Source of the DNA: Hyphodiscus hymeniophilus
Taxonomy: Eukaryota; Ascomycota; Leotiomycetes; Helotiales; Hyphodiscaceae
DNA length: 64,000 bases
Direction of reading: 5' to 3'
Assembly (NCBI GenBank): GCA_016508695.1
Contig: VNKQ01000006.1
Coordinates: 1,674,001 to 1,738,000, forward strand
Positions within the stretch are counted from its first letter, which is position 1. Each line of letters starts with the position of its first letter. Shown here one piece after another: positions 56,938 to 64,000 of the stretch. Below the pieces are notes generated by a model, which did not search any database, was not told the origin of the DNA, and was given only the letters and a program-made list of their open reading frames with translations. A program made the position numbers and the translations under genes.

Positions 56938-59228
56938 GATGTATTAGAGAGATAAGACTACTCGAACGATCGTGTATGCCAGCGTCGTCAAGACGCGGCC
57001 TTTATTGTAGTGAGGTGCGCAAGCTGGGTTGAGCTTCGGAGGGATTTAAGCGTCGTTAATTCGAGGGATGCATTGGATGTTTGCGATAGAATCTGCCTTT
57101 TGCTGTCGCATTGATACACAATGAGAATCGCGGGATTGTACTGTAAACGTATTCGTCATAAATATGCAGTCGAGTTCGGCCAGACCTAAGCCGGGGAAAG
57201 GTGAGGTTCGAGATGTGGTTCGCGACAATGGGCGATAGGTATTGTTCTGGAAGGCGGCGCGGATAGAGGCTAATACGGACAATTCCCGTGCAATGTCCAC
57301 ATAAAGGTGAACAACGGCGTGGGCTTTGTCTGCAGGTGTAACTCTCGATATCGCACAAGCACTTCTGGCTCGCTCTCTTCTCTTCGACGTCGACTCAGTG
57401 TCAGGGTAGGAGAATTCTGGGAATCTGCCAGCGATCAAGTTTAGAGTCAAAGTTGAAGTCGAAGATGTAGCACGTCGAGGGGCGTTGTTCCTAAGGAGTA
57501 CGATTGTACCTTGATTGGCCAGGAATGGTCCAAAGGGCTGGTGGAGGGGAGGAGTCTTGAGAAGGTTGGTCGAACTTGGAATCTTGGCTTGGGTCTGCAG
57601 GATATCGCTCAGCCACGCTGTCTACGTCCCGCGCACAAGCTATCTGGCAACCCCCAACTTTCGTGTGGCGACGACGAGAATGGATGAATGGAAATACGAT
57701 GAAAGGAGCGACTAGAATTGAAGGGAACAGCTGAAAAGAGTAACAATGGGTTGAGGTCTCCGAACTGGTCATCTGGAGAAGTGGAAGGTACTGTACCTGT
57801 AAAGGGAAGATGACAGGAGCCAGAACCGAAGAGGCTCAAGCCCAAATTTCCGCGAAATGCTCCACCAGCCACCCCCCAGTTCGCCAATTTCGTTCGGGGG
57901 ACATGCAACGGTTCACGCATCACCATTGCCCGAGGTTCCTAAATATATATCGATAATACCCACGTACCCATATTCAATGTCACTCTACAATGCTACATTT
58001 CGAGATCAATTTGGGTCCTGCTTGGAAGTCATTGCCATCCCTCCGATCTCCACATCATAGAGTGGGAGAGCCTCCAGGTAAGCCGCTGCTGGGCAGGTGT
58101 ATGCAATTGACTTCAAAGCCTCTGCAGCACCACAATTTACAAGTGCCTACTCCGTACAGACTGATGGAAAGTCAAAAGCAGGATTTCCGGGTCCAGACCA
58201 CTCTGTCATCTCGCATGCGGAACCCGCAATGCGGTGACGATGGTTGTTTGGGGACGATGGCAAGCTGGGCTGGGATCACGATGAAGTGCAAGGCGGAGGA
58301 CCTTATCCTGCCGAGTCGCCCAATCGCCGAGAAGGGCCATTACCCCTGAAAGAAGCATCCACTCGAAGGGGAAGCTCACTCCTCGGATCTGGATAAAGCT
58401 GCATGTCGATAAGGTAGATGATGAATGTACGCCTCAATCCACAGTACCACCAACTACTGAGCACAGTCGTCTTTGCCAACAACAAAGGCGCTACTACTGT
58501 AGTGCGCAGCGCCAAAACGATAATACATTGAGCTATCTCTTAACACCCCTCTACACAGAAAGACACTAAGAGGTTCGCCACAAGGCGAGCGGTGTTATTT
58601 ATCTTGTGTTATTGAGGTCGACATGATATTTCCCAGTCAAAGAACGTGTGTCTTTCTGGATGCTATTACATACGTGTCATCACCTTCCTGCCAATATCAA
58701 CTCGAGTTTCAAACTGACAAGCACTACACAACATCTCAATCAATAAGCCAGGACCACCTGGGGAGAAGGTTTCCTAGTAGTCAATGAAACTGGATCGTAA
58801 GCTGAGCTGGTTTGTTAAAGGCAATTTCTTGGAGCACTTGAAGCAGCATGTACAGTTCAAGCCTCTGGAGCACTGTCGAGTTATTAGTTTAAGCGATGAG
58901 GAAATAGAAACCCGTTCGAGCTGTAGTAGTTTACTTAATTAGGTTCTCGCAGAATCAAAGACCAATTCGTTAGGCCGACGAGAATCTTTGTGATTTGGAA
59001 CAAACCCAAAGAATCTTGCTTATAAGTAATAGTAATACGGTACCTGTAGCCTGTCTCTGCGGCTGTCCTCGCATCCTACGCGAGCTGGCCCCTTTCTCTG
59101 GCGACTGATAAGTGGCGGAGATAAGATAAGGTTTATCCATTACGGTGACCCATATGTCTTCTGCGAATATCATTATCATTTCTCTGTGCTCTTGGTAGAA
59201 GCCCTCCACTACATACTGCCCTTTAGAT
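56938..59228. other. 2.3-kb intergenic region
   Basis: Promoter and leader of palI at the left and of the mitochondrial kinase-like gene at the right. Frames up to 134 codons occur on both strands but none is protein-like. No RNA gene, repeat or mobile element is recognised. Confidence 0.45.
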
Positions 59229-61312
59229 ATGTCCCCACGCATAGCAGGACTATGCTCTCGCTGCATCAGGTCCCAATCCATACCTCAAACCAATGCTTCC
59301 TTCAAAATCGCCCTACCCTTCCCCCGATTAGCCACCCGATCGCACATCGAAAGCACACGACCTTATTCCTCGAGCAGACAGGCCCATGCAAGATCCACAG
59401 AAGGACGATTCCAACCACTCGTGCCACCTTCACCAGAGTCTCTTGGAAGAGCACAGCCTGCGAAGCTGTACCCGCGGTCCATAAAATGGGGCCGAAGGCT
59501 GCTTTATATCTCTGTGGCGACGGGACTTCTCTACACCCTAGATAAAGAGCTCTATGCTTCCGCGTTAGCTAGATCACTCCGTACATTCGGGACGGGCATA
59601 GTGGTAGCATTGGACTACAAGATCAACTTCAGACCAGAACCTTGGTTCGGAGGCGACATCGTAGATCTCCATAGAAGAAACGCTCAGAGGTTATTCGAAC
59701 TTTTACATTCCAATGGCGGTTTATACCTGAAGATTGGGCAAGCTATTGCTATGCAAAGCGCTGTCCTACCTCCAGAATTTCAGAAGATGTTCGCACGCAT
59801 GTTTGATGATGCACCGCAGAATGACTGGAAAGATGTCGAGATGGTAATACGGGAAGAATTTGGGGGTAGAAGTCCAGAGGAGGTCTTCGGGGTGAGCTTC
59901 ACCAATGAGCCCGGATATGGTGTCATGGAGAAGAAGGCAAGGGCTTCTGCTTCTGTGGCGCAAGTCCACTGGGCAAGACTGCCGGATGGGAGAGAGATTG
60001 CAATCAAAGTGCAGAAACGAGAGATCGCACATCAAGTTGGGTGGGATTTATGGGCTTTCAAGTAAGTGCAGTCGACAAGGAAACTCATTCTTGCTAAAAG
60101 GTCTCTAGAGTGGTTATGAAAGTATATACGACGTGGTTTAATCTGCCTCTCTACAGTCTCGTGCCATATATCACTGAACGATTGATGTTAGAGACGGACT
60201 TCGTCAACGAAGCAGACAATTCCGAAAAGATGGCAAAGCTGGTAGCAGGAGAACCCCGTCTTCGAGGAAGGGTCTACATCCCCGTCGTCTACCGTGACCT
60301 CTCGTCTAAGCGTATTATGACAACTGAGTGGATTGAGGGAGTCCGACTCTGGGACAAAGATGCTCTAACAAAACCATGGCTTGGAGGATATGGTTTGGGC
60401 TCCCCAGGAGTGAACGGAACACCACTTCCACCACCAACAACCTCTACCCGAGTCAATGATGGCACCGGGGCTCTCAAGCCCGAACGTAATGACTGGCGCG
60501 GCCGCAATGGCAAGGGTGGCTTAGGCCTTTCCCTTAAGCAAGTGATGACAACTATGATCGATCTCTTCTCCGCACAGATGTTCCTCTGGGGCTTAGTACA
60601 CTGCGATCCCCATCCTGGGAACATATTCATTCGGCGCCAACCTGGTGGAGAGCCCGAGTTAGTCCTTATAGACCACGGTCTCTACGTATCCATGACTCCC
60701 AAATTCCGGCATCAATACTGCCAGTTTTGGAAAGCAATAATGACATTCGACAACAAAACTCTGAGCGAGATCACAAGCGCTTGGGGAGTCAAGGCTCCTG
60801 ATCTATTCGCCAGCGCTACTCTGATGAGGCCGTATGAGGGTGGCGATAGTAGCACCAAGAAACGCATCACCGGTGAGTTGAAAGGTAAGACGGCCGCAGA
60901 ACGCCATTACGAGGTTCAGGACCGAATGCGGCAAGGCATTCGCGAAATCCTATCCGAAGAGGACAATTTCCCTCGCGAGTTGCTCTTCATCGGCCGGAAT
61001 ATGCGCATCGTGCAAGGCAACAACCAGTTCCTCGGCTCGCCTGTCAACAGGATAAAAATGACAGGCTCTTGGGCAAGCCGTAGTTTGGTTGAAGACAAGA
61101 ACCTCAGTCTCAGCGAGCGGTTCGCGAATGGATGGCGACACGTCCTCTTCAGGTTCGTGCTGTTCAGTAGCGATGTCGTGTTTTATACTAGCAAGGTGAG
61201 GCAGTATTTTGGGTTCGGGGATGGGATGGAGGATGAAATCGAGAAGCAGATGAGGTTCATTGCGAAAGATCAGTTTGGGGTCGAATTGCAGCATGATGTC
61301 TTTGAGGGATAG
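59229..61312 (+). CDS. Mitochondrial ABC1/UbiB-family kinase-like protein (MCP2/CQD2-like)
   Basis: Two exons, 59229-60061 and 60109-61312 (47-base intron), encode 678 residues. The N-terminus is basic with Arg, Ser and Ala, a mitochondrial presequence, followed by one membrane segment near WGRRLLYISVATGLLY (about 87-102). The ABC1 domain shows the KxGQ motif (LKIGQAIAMQ, about 165), the Ala-rich nucleotide loop as ASASVAQVH (about 240), the Lys of IAIKVQ, HCDPHPGNIF (about 441) and the metal-binding DHG of LIDHGLY. A Gly/Pro/Asn-rich insert lies near 370-400. Relatives act in the inner mitochondrial membrane on coenzyme Q distribution and lipid homeostasis; the MCP2/ADCK1 branch is the best match by eye, but the yeast CQD1 branch cannot be excluded. 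Confidence 0.9.
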
Positions 61313-61778
61313 AGAGGCTGATGAGCTGAGCTAAAACCTTGTATATCATTCCACTCTTTGGGGTTGCATAGCGTGGACCTAGATACCTTAGATGGTAGAT
61401 GGCGTTGGGAGACAATCCACTTTATCTGATCTACCTACCCTGGGTTCATCAGAGGCAAGATTTTCCATTCTATATCGGCGACATGCTTATCTCATATTAC
61501 GCTTCAGGTGTATTCTCCTACGCTAAAGGCGGACAAGTCAAGAACCCACTGGTCTGTTGATCATATCGAGTAACAAAAACGGGCGGTCAAGTGGCACGGC
61601 TACGAAATGCTGGAGAAATCCATTGCAGGAGATTTAGCATCACCAATGCCGCACCGGCTGGGTGTATTACATTATCTATTTTCTCCAACGCTAAAGTCCT
61701 TCCCGTTCCCATTTCTCCATTTCCCTTTTGCTTCACTCTCTCTCTATATTCCATTTATTCTCCTTTCAAGTGTCAGTG
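61313..61778. other. Convergent intergenic region
   Basis: 3' ends of the kinase-like gene and the minus-strand Pro-rich gene face each other. Nothing else is seen. Confidence 0.5.
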
Positions 61779-62390
61779 TCACAGAAAACAGAGCGCAACA
61801 CCACTCCCAAAATACACTCCCAACAACGCCCAAAGCAACCATAACGCCCCGCCAAACATGCCTCTAGCGAGCACATCATAACCTTCCACATGATACATGT
61901 ACAAGAGATCCAAAACCTCCATCCCCGTCAGTAGCGCAGCCGCGATGTGGACAAAGGACAGCGTCTGAAAGAACGAGGGACGTGGGCATATCTCGTGGGA
62001 GTCCGAGGAGGTGGTTAGGTAGACGTGTGTGATGTCGTTTGGGAGGAGGAGGTAGACTGGTGGTAGGCCATTTTGAGCTTGTTGTGTGGCTGGTGAGTTT
62101 AACTCCGAGAAATTGCTGTGTGTAGAGTAGGGATGTGATAGGGAGTTGGGATATGCGTAGGATGGTGGCAGTCCCTTTTCGAGATCTGATGGCGTGGGAG
62201 GGACGGAGAGCGCGAAGATAGGCGAGGAGGCGGATTGGTTTGGTGAGGCTGCTATCGCTGTGTTGTAGGGTGGTGGGGTTGAGGGAGGGGTGATGCGGAT
62301 TGAGGGTATGATACTAGAGTCGGTGTCTTCGTTGTCACTGTATGGGGTGATGTATGAATTCAAAGTGGATTGGGGAGTGGATGGTCCCAT
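61779..62390 (-). CDS. Proline-rich protein with C-terminal membrane segments
   Basis: Intronless, 203 residues. The first 130 are Ser/Pro/Thr/Asn-rich and probably disordered, with PPPYN (about 40) and LPPSY (about 75) motifs. PPxY is the binding site for WW-domain proteins such as Rsp5-type ubiquitin ligases. Then follow two hydrophobic segments, TLSFVHIAAALLTGMEVLDLLY and ARGMFGGALWLLWALLGVYFGSGVALCFL, at about 143-162 and 175-203. The protein ends inside the last hydrophobic stretch. No family is recognised; a small integral membrane adaptor is a reasonable inference. Confidence 0.65.
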   Translation of the reverse strand: MGPSTPQSTLNSYITPYSDNEDTDSSIIPSIRITPPSTPPPYNTAIAASPNQSASSPIFALSVPPTPSDLEKGLPPSYAYPNSLSHPYSTHSNFSELNSPATQQAQNGLPPVYLLLPNDITHVYLTTSSDSHEICPRPSFFQTLSFVHIAAALLTGMEVLDLLYMYHVEGYDVLARGMFGGALWLLWALLGVYFGSGVALCFL

Positions 62391-64000
62391 CTTGAGTTTG
62401 GACTCGACTGCGAGGTTTAAAAAGCTCTGTTGTTGAGAACTCGAAGTGAAAGCTTGGAAATGACAGCTTATTTCTTTTCATTTTTTTTTGCTATGATTGT
62501 GGAGACTATATGCTCTTCCTGCATTTGCTTGTTTTCGTAGGTATTGGGCATGATCGCCTTCGTTGTTGGATGCAGACGGGATTCGGGTCGGGTCGACGAC
62601 CACATGTCCGCTTTCGGAACAAAACCTTGAATTGCAGCTGGCCTGGAAGCTCACTAGAACACAGGATCTATTCTTGGACGATCCAGTCTAATTAGTCAAA
62701 AAGCGCATAGGTTTCATATTCTTCAATTTAGCTCTCATATGGAAGCGTACATTCCCCAGCCCCCTCAAAGCATTTCATATTGCACGACCATTCGACCGCC
62801 AGCTTCGCTCTTTATTTCCTCGAAATCGATCATTGAGGCAATCAGTTCAAACATATATAGCAATTTGAATTGTTGTGTGGTAATTTCATTATTTGTATTT
62901 GCAGGCACTTATTCCACGATTTTGCAGCATCAGAGTCAATACAGGGAGTCTTCGACATGCGCACTAAAATAACAAAGAGTCAACAAACAAAGCTAAGTCA
63001 GTCATTGCCGCGTCTCCTTGATTGGAGAAACTAAAAATATGAGGCAGGTGCTGACTGTTCCTTTTGTCAAAAAAGGGGGAGAAGTTGACATATCCAACAA
63101 TCGACCTAAATTATTTAGATGAGAGAGAATTATTATAGCTACAACATACTGCTTTACTGTGAGAGAATGACAGGCCTTTCGTAAAATTAATGAATTTTAA
63201 GGTGACAGAAGCGGTAGAACAGCAAGTACATTGCCCTGGTGACGGATAGTCTAGCTGCGAATGCTCTTCGTGTTTTCAGCAGCACCTTCGACCGACCTAT
63301 CTACTCCGATTCAATTGAAGTCTCGTTTGAAATAAATATCACTTTACGGCAATACTTGCCTTTTTTTCCCCGGCTTGCAAATAGAAATCTTTCACGGTCT
63401 CTTCAACGTCAACTCCCACGTGACACGCCCCCTTTTTTATACGACATAATGTAGCATTATTGGATCAGCTGGTCAGTCGATTCAGCATAGAGCATTTCCG
63501 GTCATCAAATCTTCAACCAACTCGAACCTGAAACCTTCAAACTTTCAACCTCATACACGCAAAACACTTTTCTCCTCTCACACGCCAGCAAGTGCTCTTC
63601 CTCCTTTCTCCACGCCAGTCAACATCCTCCACCACCCCAGAACTGGCTGCGAAGTAGACAGTACCTGAGGCTACAACTGGTAATCGAGTCTTGTCCAGCT
63701 CCATCCATGCTTTGCCAAGATCGCGCGACAGGATCAACCTTCTTATGGAATTCGGGAAACAGCCAACCACACTACCGCATTCAGCGATCAACTGCCAGCC
63801 CCAAAGCGTTTCCTCAGTCGTCGACTCAAAGAATCTTTCGAAAAGCCACATCTAGAACAGCTTAATCAAGCTTCGGACTTCATTTCATTACCTTCGCACC
63901 GGAAAACAAAGCTTCCAACAGTCATCGATTCCTGTGCCATTTCAAATACTTCGAAATATGCTCGACTCGCTCGACACTTGAAAGTTTCGCAGAAAGCCTC
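62391..64000. other. Right-edge intergenic region
   Basis: Promoter of the Pro-rich gene at the left, then AT-rich DNA to the window end. A minus frame of 104 codons (63537-63851) lacks recognisable features. A gene may begin beyond the edge. Confidence 0.4.

Noticed and set aside
58970..59281. 103-codon minus-strand frame
   Set aside because: Antisense to the leader and first codons of the mitochondrial kinase-like gene; no recognisable features.

Overview
The window looks like nuclear DNA from a filamentous ascomycete (Pezizomycotina; the exact class cannot be fixed by eye). Protein genes are split by short introns of about 40-160 bp with GTRNGY-type donors, CTAAC/TACTAAC-like branch sites and YAG acceptors. 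The families present are typically fungal: a Zn2Cys6 regulator, a TRI12-type MFS pump, a DUF3712-like membrane protein, a PalI/Rim9 pH-sensing protein and a septin of the filamentous-fungal type. I rebuilt the spliced genes by joining frames at consensus splice sites. In every multi-exon model listed as a gene, the summed exon lengths come out as a whole number of codons ending at a stop.

Layout. 1-970: the 3' end of an ABCF-type ATPase. 1.5-6.3 kb: secreted sedolisin (tripeptidyl-peptidase), an SDR, and an intracellular CAP-domain protein on the minus strand. 9.1-11.3 kb: Zn2Cys6 regulator. 11.3-15.6 kb: gene-poor, with unrecognised minus-strand coding-like pieces. 15.7-17.6 kb: MFS efflux pump. 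18-18.7 kb: coiled-coil protein. 20.2-22.0 kb: amidase. 22.8-23.5 kb: NAD(P)-binding protein. 26.5-27.5 kb: aldo-keto reductase. 28.15-29.15 kb: clearly decayed SDR pseudogene. 31.0-32.3 kb: DUF3712-like membrane protein. 35-37.2 kb: TRM1 tRNA methyltransferase. 38.6-40.9 kb: nine-exon cytochrome P450. 41.9-42.9 kb: membrane-anchored methyltransferase-like protein. 43.4-43.9 kb: small hydrophilic protein. 45.1-46.7 kb: acyltransferase-3 membrane enzyme. 48.6-50.3 kb: septin-type GTPase. 51.8-52.6 kb: small multi-pass membrane protein with a C-terminal dileucine signal. 54.6-56.9 kb: PalI. 59.2-61.3 kb: mitochondrial ABC1/UbiB-type kinase-like protein. 61.8-62.4 kb: proline-rich protein with two C-terminal membrane segments.

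How it fits together. The left and middle part (9-41 kb) mixes a regulator, an efflux pump, an amidase, oxidoreductases, a P450 and a dead reductase, separated by long gene-poor stretches. That is the look of an accessory or loosely clustered, partly degraded metabolic region, but no backbone synthase (PKS, NRPS, terpene) is visible, so a biosynthetic cluster is only a hypothesis. The right part (45-62 kb) is more housekeeping in character: septin, pH signalling and mitochondrial lipid/coenzyme Q homeostasis. I see no convincing tRNA, rRNA, CRISPR array, intact transposon or viral gene.
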